Assembly: GCA_902761905.1 (NCBI GenBank)
Contig: CACWMK010000020.1
Coordinates: forward strand, 1-50,185
Reading direction: 5' to 3'
Length of the DNA: 50,185 nt
Origin: an uncultured Prevotellaceae bacterium
Lineage (GTDB): Bacteria > Bacteroidota > Bacteroidia > Bacteroidales > Bacteroidaceae
Shown: piece by piece, positions 24,225 through 33,133 of the stretch
How positions within the stretch are numbered: the first letter of the stretch is position 1
How the letters are laid out: each line of letters begins with the position of its first letter
Notes under the pieces: model-generated
Database searches by the model: none
Told to the model about the DNA's origin: nothing
What the model saw: only the letters and a program-made list of their open reading frames with translations
Position numbers and translations under genes: made by a program

Positions 24225-25502
24225 ATGTCAAATAAAACGTCATTTCTGATAGCAGCACCCACTAGTGGCTCAGGCAAGACAACAATTGCCCGAGGACTGA
24301 TGAAATTGTATACAGAAAAAGGCTTCAAGGTACAGCCGTTCAAGTGTGGCCCCGATTATATCGACACCAAGTTTCATCTGGCTGTGTGCGGTCGTCCGTC
24401 CATCAATCTCGACACATTTATGGCATCGCCCGAACATGTTCGCGAGCTGTTCGCATACTATGGTGCCGATGCTGATGTGTGTATCGTCGAGGGAATGATG
24501 GGACTTTACGATGGATACGATCGCGAACTTGGTTCTAGTTACGAGATAGCCCGCACACTCGACATTCCAGTAGTGCTGGTAGTCGACGCCAAGTCGGCAG
24601 CCTACTCTATGGCAGCTCTCATTTCGGGATTCGTCAATTTCAGAAAAGATGTCCGCATTGCAGGGGTTATATTTAATAAGGTGGGATCAGAGCGACATTA
24701 CAAGATGCTCTGTCAGGTATGCGATGATTTAGGTGTTGAGTGCTTCGGGTATCTGCCTAAGTCGGCCAACCTGGAACAAGGCTCGCGATATCTCGGGTTA
24801 GACTTCTCGCAACATTCTGACAACAACGAGCTAATCAGTCTGCTCGAAAAGCATATCGATATCTCGGCAATAAGCTGTCTGAATATTCCCAACGTGGGAA
24901 TAAATCATTCCCAACGTGGGAACAAAACATTCCCAACGTGGGAACAAAATGTACTCATAGCCCGAAACGATGAAAGCTTTACGTTTATCTATCAAGAAAA
25001 CCTCGACAGATTCAGACAGAAACGATACTTTGACCCTGAAAAGGATGTTCCATCACTAGATGGCATCGACTTGCTTTATCTGCCTGGCGGCTATCCCGAG
25101 AAACATCTTGAACAACTCGTTGCAAATCAAAAATGCCGAAAGGCCATCAAGGATTATGCCGAACACAGTGGGAGGATTGTGGCCGAATGCGGAGGTATGA
25201 TGTATCTCTGCAAAGAGATTGTTACCGACGAGGGAACATATCCCATGTGCAATGTGCTGCCCTACTCGATTTCGGCATGTAAGTCTGACCGCAAGCTGTC
25301 GTTGGGATATCGCCGATTCGTGCTCGATGGCAAGGAGTATCGCGGGCATGAGTTTCACTATACCCAGTTTGCAGGCGCTGTTCCAGATAGCATCACGCAA
25401 GTTTATAATGCCAAAGGCGAACTTGTGTCAACACCCGTTTTTTGTTACAACAACGTGCTGGCCAGCTACACTCACCTTTACCAAATACCCTTAGAACCAT
25501 GA
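24225..25502 (+). CDS. cbiA: Cobyrinic acid a,c-diamide synthase
   Basis: 425 residues from ATG 24225 (MSNKTSFLIAAPTSGSGKTT); the open frame further upstream lies in the riboswitch region and is not coding. N-terminal ATPase domain with P-loop APTSGSGKTT, KCGPDYIDTKFH and VEGMMGLYDGYD. C-terminal glutaminase domain with YLPGGYPEKHLEQL and AECGGMMYL, where Cys is the nucleophile. It amidates the a and c side chains. The linker between domains (about residues 221-242) is coded by three copies of a 22-bp repeat. It overlaps the next gene by 4 bases (ATGA). Confidence 0.93.
   Translation: MSNKTSFLIAAPTSGSGKTTIARGLMKLYTEKGFKVQPFKCGPDYIDTKFHLAVCGRPSINLDTFMASPEHVRELFAYYGADADVCIVEGMMGLYDGYDRELGSSYEIARTLDIPVVLVVDAKSAAYSMAALISGFVNFRKDVRIAGVIFNKVGSERHYKMLCQVCDDLGVECFGYLPKSANLEQGSRYLGLDFSQHSDNNELISLLEKHIDISAISCLNIPNVGINHSQRGNKTFPTWEQNVLIARNDESFTFIYQENLDRFRQKRYFDPEKDVPSLDGIDLLYLPGGYPEKHLEQLVANQKCRKAIKDYAEHSGRIVAECGGMMYLCKEIVTDEGTYPMCNVLPYSISACKSDRKLSLGYRRFVLDGKEYRGHEFHYTQFAGAVPDSITQVYNAKGELVSTPVFCYNNVLASYTHLYQIPLEP
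24886..24951. repeat. 22-bp repeat, three copies, inside cbiA
   Basis: TTCCCAACGTGGGAA starts at 24886, 24908 and 24930, each followed by an A-rich 7-base spacer. Each unit has TTCCCA/TGGGAA arms. As 22 is not a multiple of 3, each copy is read in a different frame, yet three copies (66 bases) restore the frame. Confidence 0.9.
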
Positions 25503-26728
25503 AGTTTTTCGTAATCGGAATAACCGATAATCCCAATCCATTCTTCTCACCCGAGGTGCTGGATATCATCCACAGCGGGAAGGTCTTCTCTGGCGGCAAG
25601 CGTCATCATGAGATTGTAGCACCATTGTTACCTGCTGATGCAGAATGGATAGATATCACCGTACCATTGGATGCCGTTTTCAAGTCTTACAATGTTCAAT
25701 GCTCCATGCTCCATGTTCAATGTCTCATCGTCTTCGCCAGCGGCGACCCATTGTTCTTCGGATTCGCCAATACTATTCGCCGAAAGATGCCCGAGGCTGA
25801 GATTGTGGTCTATCCTACATTCAACTCGCTGCAGCTGTTGGCCCACCGACTGGTTATGCCTTATCACGATATGCGCATTGTGTCGCTAACTGGTCGCCCT
25901 TGGCCCGAATTCGACAAGGCGCTAATCCTGGGTGCTCAGAAGATAGGCATCCTTACCGATCGCGAACATACTCCCACAGCCATCGCACAGAGAGTGATTG
26001 ACTATGGCTACACCTATTATAAAATACATGTTGGCGAGCACTTGGGTAATCCCGAACGCGAGCGCATCTCGACACTATCGCTCGACGAAGCCGCCCAGCG
26101 CACCTTCGACAATCCCAACTGCGTTATTCTGGTATGCGATTCTTGTCGCAAGAAGTCTTTCGGCATACCCGACAGCGAGTTCACTCTGCTCGATGGTCGC
26201 GAAAAGATGATTACCAAGATGCCTATCCGATTGCTCACTCTGCAGGCACTCGATTTGCCTAGTCGAAAGGTAATGTGGGACGTAGGATTCTGTACGGGCA
26301 GCGTGTCTATCGAAGCAAGACTGCAGTTCCCGCATCTGCAGATTGAGGCATTCGAGATCCGTCCTGAATGCGAGGCTATCATCCACGACAATTGTCGCCG
26401 ATTCGGTGCCCCAGGCATCGGTGTCCATATAGGCGATTTCCTTGATGCCGATTTGTCTGCAATACCCAGCCCCGACGCTGTGTTTATAGGTGGTCATGGC
26501 GGCAAACTTCGTGAGATTATTGCCAAGATTCTGCCCGCTCTAGCTCCCGATGGCATCATCGTGTTCAACAGCGTAACATCGCCGATGGTACACACCGACA
26601 GCCATCAACTGTGGGATGAGGCTTGTGCCGAATTCGGATTGAAACAAGAACAACCACTAAGAATACAGTTAAACGATTATAACCCTATAGAAATACTGAA
26701 ATGCAAAAGACAGCAGTCATACAGATAA
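25499..26728 (+). CDS. cbiE-cbiT: Fused precorrin-6Y C5,15-methyltransferase / decarboxylase
   Basis: 409 residues from ATG 25499. Residues 1-205 are CbiE (FVIGITDNPNPFFSPEVLDI, FASGDPLFFGFANTI, SLTGRPW). Residues 215-409 are CbiT, a class I methyltransferase (LPSRKVMWDVGFCTGSVSIE, DAVFIGGHGGKLREI). It methylates C5 and C15 and removes the C12 acetate carboxyl. Just before the FASGDPLFFG motif, about ten residues (NVQCSMLHVQ) come from a small repeat at 25691-25722. It overlaps cbiA by 4 bases and the cbiG-cbiF gene by 28. Confidence 0.92.
   Translation: MKFFVIGITDNPNPFFSPEVLDIIHSGKVFSGGKRHHEIVAPLLPADAEWIDITVPLDAVFKSYNVQCSMLHVQCLIVFASGDPLFFGFANTIRRKMPEAEIVVYPTFNSLQLLAHRLVMPYHDMRIVSLTGRPWPEFDKALILGAQKIGILTDREHTPTAIAQRVIDYGYTYYKIHVGEHLGNPERERISTLSLDEAAQRTFDNPNCVILVCDSCRKKSFGIPDSEFTLLDGREKMITKMPIRLLTLQALDLPSRKVMWDVGFCTGSVSIEARLQFPHLQIEAFEIRPECEAIIHDNCRRFGAPGIGVHIGDFLDADLSAIPSPDAVFIGGHGGKLREIIAKILPALAPDGIIVFNSVTSPMVHTDSHQLWDEACAEFGLKQEQPLRIQLNDYNPIEILKCKRQQSYR
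25691..25722. repeat. Short direct repeat inside cbiE
   Basis: AATGTTCAATG, GCTCCAT, GCTCCAT, GTTCAATG: two copies of an ATGTTCAATG motif flank two copies of GCTCCAT. The bases are read as coding sequence in the CbiE part. Confidence 0.75.
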
Positions 26729-28479
26729 GCGAGGCAGGCAGCGATATAGCCAGTCTGCTTAAACGCGAACTTGGTGCTCAGATCATCGCCCGTACCGATG
26801 TGGGCAATCAGTGGAAGCAATACGACGCTTTCGTGTTTATCGGCGCAATGGGAATCTGCGTCCGCACCATCGCGCCATACATCAATGACAAGCACGAAGA
26901 CCCCGCTGTGGTGTGCATCGATTCGCTTGGTCAGAATGTCATCAGCGTTCTGAGCGGACATATCGGCGGAGCCAACGATCTTACCCGCGAAATCAGCGGA
27001 TTGATTGGTGCCCGCGAGGTCATCACCACACAGAGCGATAATGCCGGACTATGGGCACTCGACACTTTTGAAAAACGATTTGATTGGCCTGTAGCCAGCG
27101 ACATCGATGATATGCAAGACTGCATCTATATGTTTATTAACCGCCAACCAACAGCCTTGCTACTTGAGGCACGTGATGAAGGTACCGATTACCTCGAAGC
27201 CACAAAGCCCGACCATGTTACCATCATCAACGACATCAGCGAGGCCGACCCTATGAAATTCAGATTGCTTATCATAGTATCACCATATCTACATGATGTG
27301 CCCCGTGGCTTGCTCGAACTGCATTTTGTGCCTATGGTTGGAACAATAGGTTTCGGATTGGCGCACCATCCTGACGACTACGAGTTTATCGTCGACCAAA
27401 TTGACGAAGCATTTGCCAGTCGCGGCATACTGCCTTGCTCGCATAGGTATTGTACCATCGACGTTAAGAAGGATGAGGAATTATGCGCGATGCTACAGGA
27501 TGTTTACGAGGAGGAAGTGAAGTTCTACACAGCCGAAGAACTTGCCGCAATCAATGTTCCTAACCCAAGCGAAACCGTAGCCAAACATGTTGGTACACCA
27601 AGTGTTTGCGAGGCAGCAGCCATTCTGGGCTCTAATCACGGCAAACTGGTTATCGAGAAGGTTAAGGGCAAAAACTGGACAGCTGCGTTGGCAATCGACT
27701 ACAAGCATCTGCGCCAACAGTCTGGTCATATCGAGATAGTTGGTGCCGGTCCTGGCGATCCTGATTTGGTTTCGGTCCGTGGTCGTAAAATGCTGGAGCG
27801 TGCCGACCTTATTCTATATGCCGGTTCGCTGGTGCCTAAGGCTTTGACCGAGTGCCACAAGCCTGGAGCCGTAGTCCGTTCATCAGCCGATATGGCGCTC
27901 GAAGAGCAATGTCAACTTATGAAAGAACATTACGTTCGCGGGCATTTTATAGTACGTCTGCACACTGGCGACCCTTGTATCTTCGGAGCCATTCAGGAGC
28001 AGATGGCTTTCTTCGATCGCGAGGGAATGTCGTACCATATCACTCCGGGCATCAGTTCGTTCTTGGCAGCTGCTGCCGAGTTGCAGAGTCAGTTCACCAT
28101 CCCCGAGCGATGCCAGACGATAATCCTTACCCGAGGCGAAGGTCGCACACCTATGCCCGAGAAAGAACAACTGCATCTTTTGGCCCGCAGTCAGAGCACC
28201 ATGTGCATATTCCTATCGGCGTCGATTATAGATGATGTTCAGCGCGAGCTGCTTCAAGAGTATCCCGAAGACACCCCTGTGGCAGCATGCTACCATCTCA
28301 CCTGGCCCGACCAGAAAATCTATCGCGGCAAGCTTAAAGAATTAGCTAAGATAGTGCACGATAACCACCTGACACTCACCACAATGTTGGTTGTAGGCGA
28401 AGCTATCGGCAATCGTCAGGGATTGTCCGAATTATACAACAAACAATTCACTCATCTCTTCAGACAAGGCGAAGCATGA
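26701..28479 (+). CDS. cbiG-cbiF: Fused cobalt-precorrin-5A hydrolase and precorrin-4 C11-methyltransferase
   Basis: 592 residues. Residues 1-340 are CbiG, which opens the delta-lactone and releases acetaldehyde: FIGAMGICVRTIAPYINDKH, VISVLSGHIGGANDLTREI. Residues 345-592 are CbiF/CobM: IEIVGAGPGDPDLVSVRGRK, LYAGSLVPKA, VRLHTGDPCIFGAIQEQM, ITPGISSFLAAAAELQ, LTRGEGRTPMPE. The ATG at 26701 lies inside the end of cbiE-cbiT (28-base overlap), consistent with coupled translation. Confidence 0.93.
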   Translation: MQKTAVIQISEAGSDIASLLKRELGAQIIARTDVGNQWKQYDAFVFIGAMGICVRTIAPYINDKHEDPAVVCIDSLGQNVISVLSGHIGGANDLTREISGLIGAREVITTQSDNAGLWALDTFEKRFDWPVASDIDDMQDCIYMFINRQPTALLLEARDEGTDYLEATKPDHVTIINDISEADPMKFRLLIIVSPYLHDVPRGLLELHFVPMVGTIGFGLAHHPDDYEFIVDQIDEAFASRGILPCSHRYCTIDVKKDEELCAMLQDVYEEEVKFYTAEELAAINVPNPSETVAKHVGTPSVCEAAAILGSNHGKLVIEKVKGKNWTAALAIDYKHLRQQSGHIEIVGAGPGDPDLVSVRGRKMLERADLILYAGSLVPKALTECHKPGAVVRSSADMALEEQCQLMKEHYVRGHFIVRLHTGDPCIFGAIQEQMAFFDREGMSYHITPGISSFLAAAAELQSQFTIPERCQTIILTRGEGRTPMPEKEQLHLLARSQSTMCIFLSASIIDDVQRELLQEYPEDTPVAACYHLTWPDQKIYRGKLKELAKIVHDNHLTLTTMLVVGEAIGNRQGLSELYNKQFTHLFRQGEA

Positions 28480-30218
28480 TTCTGGTATTCGGAGGTACTA
28501 CAGAGGGGCGTAAGGCAACTGAAGTTCTTGAAGAATCTGGCAGCACTTATTACTACAGCACCAAGACTGGCGAACAGGATGTGGTGCTGCACAATGGCAT
28601 CCGCATAGATGGTGCACTCGATGCTGCAGCCATGCTGTCATTCTGCGCCGAGCACCAGATAAAACTGATAGTAGACGCTGCCCACCCGTTTGCCACGCAA
28701 CTACATCATACCATAGCCGATATAGCATCACAGACAGCTATCCCTGTAGTAAGATACGAGCGCATATATCCTGCACTCGAACCCGACATTACTCTAATTG
28801 AAAATTATTCACAGATTCCCACTGATACACATTCGCTGTTTGCAACCACGGGAGTACAGAGCATCAACAAACTAAAACCTCTTGAAGCAAAAGGCGTCAA
28901 GGTGTTTTATCGCATTTTGCCGCGCGAATCATCTATAGCGTTGGCCCACCAACAAGGCGCCACCGACGACCAACTTTGTTATTATACAGATGGCGACACT
29001 ATCGACACATATGCTGAGGCTATTCTGCTCAAGGAGAGTGGCGAGAGCGGAGGTTATAGCACCAAGGTGGCCGCTGCCCGCAAAAAGGGTATGCGTATCA
29101 TCGTACTAAAGCGTCCCACTTTGCCTCAGGCATCAATCACTGCAAACGGCCCATACGGTTTGCGACGGGCGGTCGAACATCTGTTGCCCGAGTTCTACCC
29201 GTTGCATAGCGGACTCACCACAGGCACTTGTGCCACAGCCGCTGCCGTAGCTGCAGCAACCCGACTAATTAAAGGCGAAACACCTGCCGAAGTGCCAGTA
29301 ATTCTGCCCGATGGCGAAACTATACAAGTAGCCGTTGCCTATGGCGCCGACTATGCCTCATGTACCAAAGAGGCTGGCGACGATCCAGATATCACCAATG
29401 GCATCGAAGTCCGCGCCAGCGTTGTCGAGGACGATTTCGAAATTCTTGGTGGCGAAGGCGTTGGCCGTATCACTCTACCCGGCTTCGATTATCCTCCAGG
29501 CTCGCCAGCCATCAACAAGGCACCACGCGAGATGATAAAACATAACTTGGAACAATTCGGCAAGTCCCTCAAGATCACCATCTCTGTACCCAATGGTGCC
29601 GAGATTGCACGCCGCACTTTTAACCCCCGACTTGGCATCGAGGGCGGCATCAGTATCATCGGTGTATCAGGCATCGTAAAACCATTCTCCGAAGATGCTT
29701 TTATCGATTCTATTCGCAAATGCATGACGATAGCCAAGGCTAGCGGCACAGATCGTGTAGTAATTAATAGCGGTGGAAAGAGCGAGCGATATGTTAAGGC
29801 TCTCTACCCCAACCTGCCGCAACAGGCGTTTGTAGAGTACGGTAACTATATCGGCGAGACTCTGAAAATAGCAAACCAACTCAGCATCCCAAATATCACT
29901 CTTGGCGTGATGCTGGGCAAGGCTGTAAAACTGGCTGCAGGCCACCTTGACACCCACAGCAAACGAGCCACGATGGATAAGGAGTTTATCACCAAAATGC
30001 TGAAGGAGGCTGGTACCGATATCGACATCAGTCAGATTACTTTAGCACGTGAGATATGGGATAAACTCGAGGATAAAGAGCGTTTTGCCGATGTAGTGAT
30101 TGCGCATTGTCGCGAGCACTGTGCACCATTGCTCCCCGATGGCAATCTTACTATTCTTCTGATTGCCGACGACGGAACAATACTGCCGCAATTACCGGAG
30201 CTCCAACCAGCGCAGTGA
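28476..30218 (+). CDS. cbiJ-cbiD: Fused precorrin-6A reductase and cobalt-precorrin-5B C1-methyltransferase
   Basis: 580 residues. Residues 1-245 are CbiJ/CobK (MILVFGGTTEGRKATEVLEE, VDAAHPFATQLHHTIADIA, YERIYPAL). Residues 246-580 are CbiD (LHSGLTTGTCATAAAVAAAT, SVVEDDFEILGGEGVGRITL, GEIARRT-like GAEIARRTFNPRLGIEGG, ISIIGVSGIVKPFSEDAF). Last gene of the plus arm; a 4-base ATGA overlap with cbiG-cbiF. Its last 68 bases are antisense to the end of btuC. Confidence 0.93.
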   Translation: MILVFGGTTEGRKATEVLEESGSTYYYSTKTGEQDVVLHNGIRIDGALDAAAMLSFCAEHQIKLIVDAAHPFATQLHHTIADIASQTAIPVVRYERIYPALEPDITLIENYSQIPTDTHSLFATTGVQSINKLKPLEAKGVKVFYRILPRESSIALAHQQGATDDQLCYYTDGDTIDTYAEAILLKESGESGGYSTKVAAARKKGMRIIVLKRPTLPQASITANGPYGLRRAVEHLLPEFYPLHSGLTTGTCATAAAVAAATRLIKGETPAEVPVILPDGETIQVAVAYGADYASCTKEAGDDPDITNGIEVRASVVEDDFEILGGEGVGRITLPGFDYPPGSPAINKAPREMIKHNLEQFGKSLKITISVPNGAEIARRTFNPRLGIEGGISIIGVSGIVKPFSEDAFIDSIRKCMTIAKASGTDRVVINSGGKSERYVKALYPNLPQQAFVEYGNYIGETLKIANQLSIPNITLGVMLGKAVKLAAGHLDTHSKRATMDKEFITKMLKEAGTDIDISQITLAREIWDKLEDKERFADVVIAHCREHCAPLLPDGNLTILLIADDGTILPQLPELQPAQ

Positions 30219-31173
30219 CTGAGTTTACAGGCAGTGCACCCTCAAATCCGGGCATACGAGCTATCAGATTACATATCAGTGCCAATGCAGCTCCGCACAG
30301 CATTGTGGCAGGCATCAAAACTCGATGGTCGCTACTGCTGAAGATGGCGCGAGCCAAGTGCGGCACAGCTAATCCGATAAACATAATAGGTCCGCAATAA
30401 GCCGTCACAATGGCCACCAGCACACCGCTCGACACGATCACCAACAGTCGGGCGCGACGTATGTTCAGTCCCAGGTTGGCTGCATATCTGTCGCCAAGCA
30501 GCAGCAGGTTCATCGACTTTACCAGCAGACAAGCCAACGGCAGCAGCACACACATAAGTACCACAAACAGCACCATCTCGTCGCCCGATACTCGCGAGAA
30601 CGATCCCAGTCCCCACACCACGAATGCCTTCACATCCTCCTCGGGCGACAGGAACTTCAACACGCCGATTATCGCGTTGGCCAGATAGCCTATCATCACA
30701 CCTATTATTAGTAAGGTAACGTTTCCCTTTACCTTCTGCGAAATCCATACTATCAGCATCATCACAGCCAGTGCGCCTACGATGGCTGCTACCGACATGG
30801 CTGCATCGCCCAGATAGCCCAGACGACTCAGGGCCACACCACCGATACGGCCCGACAGCAGCACCACAAACGCTACTCCGAGTGCCGAACCATTAGATAT
30901 ACCCAGCACCGACGGACCAGCCAACGGATTGCGGAACACCGTCTGCATCTGCAGTCCGCTCACCGCAAGTCCTGCACCAGCAACAATAGCTGTAAGTGCC
31001 TGTGGCAATCGCGACTTCCATATGATGTTAGTCCATATTTCGTTGGATGTGTCGCCAGCCAGAATTCTGCACACATCGCCCACAGGAATCTCGACCGATC
31101 CCAGCAGCAGGTTAACTATCGCCAACACTACTATGGCAACAAGCAGGATTATGAATATCGACGCTTTCTTCAT
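30151..31173 (-). CDS. btuC: FecCD-type ABC permease, probably for corrinoid (BtuC-like)
   Basis: 340 residues with about ten hydrophobic segments and FecCD/BtuC marks: WKSRLPQALTAIVAGAGLAV, SGLQMQTVFRNPLAGPSVLG, ISNGSALGVAF, GPIMFIGLAVPHLAR. It overlaps the substrate-binding gene by 4 bases. Cobalamin is inferred from the neighbours; siderophore or heme transporters look alike. No ATPase gene (btuD) follows: the next gene is convergent and overlaps it. Confidence 0.85.
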   Translation of the reverse strand: MKKASIFIILLVAIVVLAIVNLLLGSVEIPVGDVCRILAGDTSNEIWTNIIWKSRLPQALTAIVAGAGLAVSGLQMQTVFRNPLAGPSVLGISNGSALGVAFVVLLSGRIGGVALSRLGYLGDAAMSVAAIVGALAVMMLIVWISQKVKGNVTLLIIGVMIGYLANAIIGVLKFLSPEEDVKAFVVWGLGSFSRVSGDEMVLFVVLMCVLLPLACLLVKSMNLLLLGDRYAANLGLNIRRARLLVIVSSGVLVAIVTAYCGPIMFIGLAVPHLARAIFSSSDHRVLMPATMLCGAALALICNLIARMPGFEGALPVNSVTALVGAPVIAAVLFRRRQSEE

Positions 31174-32276
31174 TTCAGCAGTTTATAAAACACAGGCTGA
31201 TAGTCCTTCTCAACCAGTTCGGGATGGAATATTGCCACAAAGTCCTTCAGCAGTGCATCGGGCTTTACGGGCGAAATCTCGTAGTATGGTGTCTGCTTCA
31301 TGTTGCAGTATATCACCCTCTTTTCCTTGTAGGCCTTAAACAGTTCATTGCGTGGTTCCGAAGCTTTCAGTGCTTCATACGAGAACTCGTCGGGATAGCT
31401 GTTCAGTATACGCCAGTAGTCGGCATTGGCTGCTATCGAGTACATCTTTTCAAACTCCAAGTCCTCGCCGCTGGTCTCGTCATCATTGATTACATATTCG
31501 GCTCCTGCGTCGCGGAATATCTGTGCCAGATAGTTCTTACCGCCCACAGCGTGCCAATTGCCATAGTGCATTTCACCGCTTAGTACGGTTGGATGCTCCA
31601 CCACTTTCTGTGCCTTGGATTTCAACTCGTTATATCGGCTCTCTATACCAGCAAACACCTCGTTGGCCTCACGCTCCTTACCGACAAACATACCCACCAG
31701 CTTTATCCATTCTGCCTGTCCCAGCGGGTCCAGTTCCTTATATCCCAGGTGTGGTACCAGTGTTATGCCGGTCTCCTTGATAGCATCATATCCACCACGC
31801 TTTGATGGCGAAATAAATATCACTTGCGGGTTGGCAGCAAGCACCATCTCGGTGTCAAAGTTGCCCTCCATACCTATTTTTACTATTTTGCCGTCCTTCA
31901 CTCGGGCCAGTATATCCTTGTTAAAAAGATTCTTGGTACCGGTTATACCTTTCACCACGTCGTGAGCGTCGAGTATAGTAAAGTTGGATAGTTGCAGTGC
32001 GGTCATACAGATGGTTCGCTCTATGGGCACTTGCACCCTGGTATATCCCTCGGGCACATCCTCGTCGGCCTTTGTCAGCGCAAAGTGGTATTTGCCGTCG
32101 ATATCCACCAGACGTATACCGGCAGTATCCTTTACACTGAATCCTGTAGCGTACTTCACCGTGATTGCTGCGGTCGAATCTGCACTACCGTCGCCATCAG
32201 CCTGCTGCTGCGACTTGCTGCCGCCACAACCACAAAGCACTGCGGCCAAAGCAATTATCATCGTAATTTTCTTCAC
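31170..32276 (-). CDS. btuF: Periplasmic substrate-binding lipoprotein (BtuF-like)
   Basis: 368 residues from the GTG at the complement of 32274-32276 (VKKITMIIALAAVLCGCGG), a lipoprotein signal; a shorter start at the ATG in ITM is possible. The longer frame starting at 32342 begins upstream of the promoter box at 32307-32314 and is unlikely. The body is a class III binding protein: MVLAANPQVIFISPSKRGGY, HPTVLSGEMHYGNWHAVGGK, YLAQIFRDAGAEYV. Pairs with the FecCD permease. Ligand inferred to be a corrinoid. Confidence 0.82.
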   Translation of the reverse strand: MKKITMIIALAAVLCGCGGSKSQQQADGDGSADSTAAITVKYATGFSVKDTAGIRLVDIDGKYHFALTKADEDVPEGYTRVQVPIERTICMTALQLSNFTILDAHDVVKGITGTKNLFNKDILARVKDGKIVKIGMEGNFDTEMVLAANPQVIFISPSKRGGYDAIKETGITLVPHLGYKELDPLGQAEWIKLVGMFVGKEREANEVFAGIESRYNELKSKAQKVVEHPTVLSGEMHYGNWHAVGGKNYLAQIFRDAGAEYVINDDETSGEDLEFEKMYSIAANADYWRILNSYPDEFSYEALKASEPRNELFKAYKEKRVIYCNMKQTPYYEISPVKPDALLKDFVAIFHPELVEKDYQPVFYKLLK

Positions 32277-32306
32277 TTTTTTCTCATTTTTATTGGTTTC
32301 TGTCGG

Positions 32307-32335
32307 CAAAAGTACAAAAAGTTTTCGTATCTTTG
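32307..32335. promoter_or_regulatory. Divergent -7 boxes of btuF and cobS
   Basis: TACTTTTG on the minus strand (complement of 32307-32314) and TATCTTTG on the plus strand (32328-32335) lie back to back. Neither has a clear TTG at -33. No cobalamin riboswitch is present on either side. Confidence 0.45.
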
Positions 32336-32353
32336 CCCTCAAAATCGAAAATT

Positions 32354-33133
32354 ATGCAGATAAATATAGATAGAACACATTGGTACGACCGTATCTGGGC
32401 GGCGCTGATATTTTTTACGCGATTGCCGTTTTGGCGATTGCATCAGCCACCTAAGGAATGTTACGCTACGGTGGTTGAACACTGGCCGTTGGCAGGATGG
32501 ATCACCGGTGGAGCAATGGCTGCCACGCTGTATTTCGGCAGTTGGTATCTGCCGTATATGGTGGCTGTGCTGCTGGCGATAGTGGTTCGACTGCTCGTTA
32601 CGGGTGCTCTGCACGAAGACGGGTTGGCCGACTTTCTGGATGGTTTTGGTGGTGGCGGCAGCAGTCGAGAGCGAATACTCGCCATCATGAAAGATTCGCA
32701 CATCGGCACCTACGGCGTTATCGGACTGATATTCTACGAGCTGTTTCTGGCAGCTGCACTTATGTCGATGACTCCACAGCTGGCAGCACTCACCATTCTG
32801 GCTGCCGATCCATACTCAAAAATGGTTACCTCGCAACTGGTATCGATGATGCCCTACGCCCGCCACGAAGACGAGGCAAAGAACCGCACCGTTTATCGCA
32901 AGATAAGTTGGCAGGCAGGCGTATCGCTCGCCGTCCAAGGACTGCTGCCGATGGTGGCATATATATGGTACACGGGCATGCGCTGGGATCTGATAATCTT
33001 TATCCCAGCACTCGTAATGTATTTCCTCTATCTGCTCATCTGGCACAAACTGCGCGGCTATACCGGCGACTGCTGCGGAGCCGTCTGCCTGCTGGTTGAG
33101 TTGACTGTATATTTAGTAGTTTGCACACAATGA
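32354..33133 (+). CDS. cobS: Adenosylcobinamide-GDP ribazoletransferase (cobalamin synthase)
   Basis: 259 residues from ATG 32354 (MQINIDRTHWYDRIWAAL). Membrane protein that joins alpha-ribazole to adenosyl-GDP-cobinamide. Motifs: FFTRLPFWRL, HWPLAGWITGGAMAA, GALHEDGLADFLDGFGGG with the Asp-rich site, IMKDSHIGTYGVIGLI and GYTGDCCGAV. First gene of the cobS-cobU-cobT operon; a 4-base overlap with cobU. Confidence 0.93.
   Translation: MQINIDRTHWYDRIWAALIFFTRLPFWRLHQPPKECYATVVEHWPLAGWITGGAMAATLYFGSWYLPYMVAVLLAIVVRLLVTGALHEDGLADFLDGFGGGGSSRERILAIMKDSHIGTYGVIGLIFYELFLAAALMSMTPQLAALTILAADPYSKMVTSQLVSMMPYARHEDEAKNRTVYRKISWQAGVSLAVQGLLPMVAYIWYTGMRWDLIIFIPALVMYFLYLLIWHKLRGYTGDCCGAVCLLVELTVYLVVCTQ

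Noticed and set aside
24886-24951. Possible small CRISPR array (three 22-bp palindromic repeats)
   Set aside because: The spacers are only 7 bases and A-rich, the block lies inside cbiA, and no cas genes are present.
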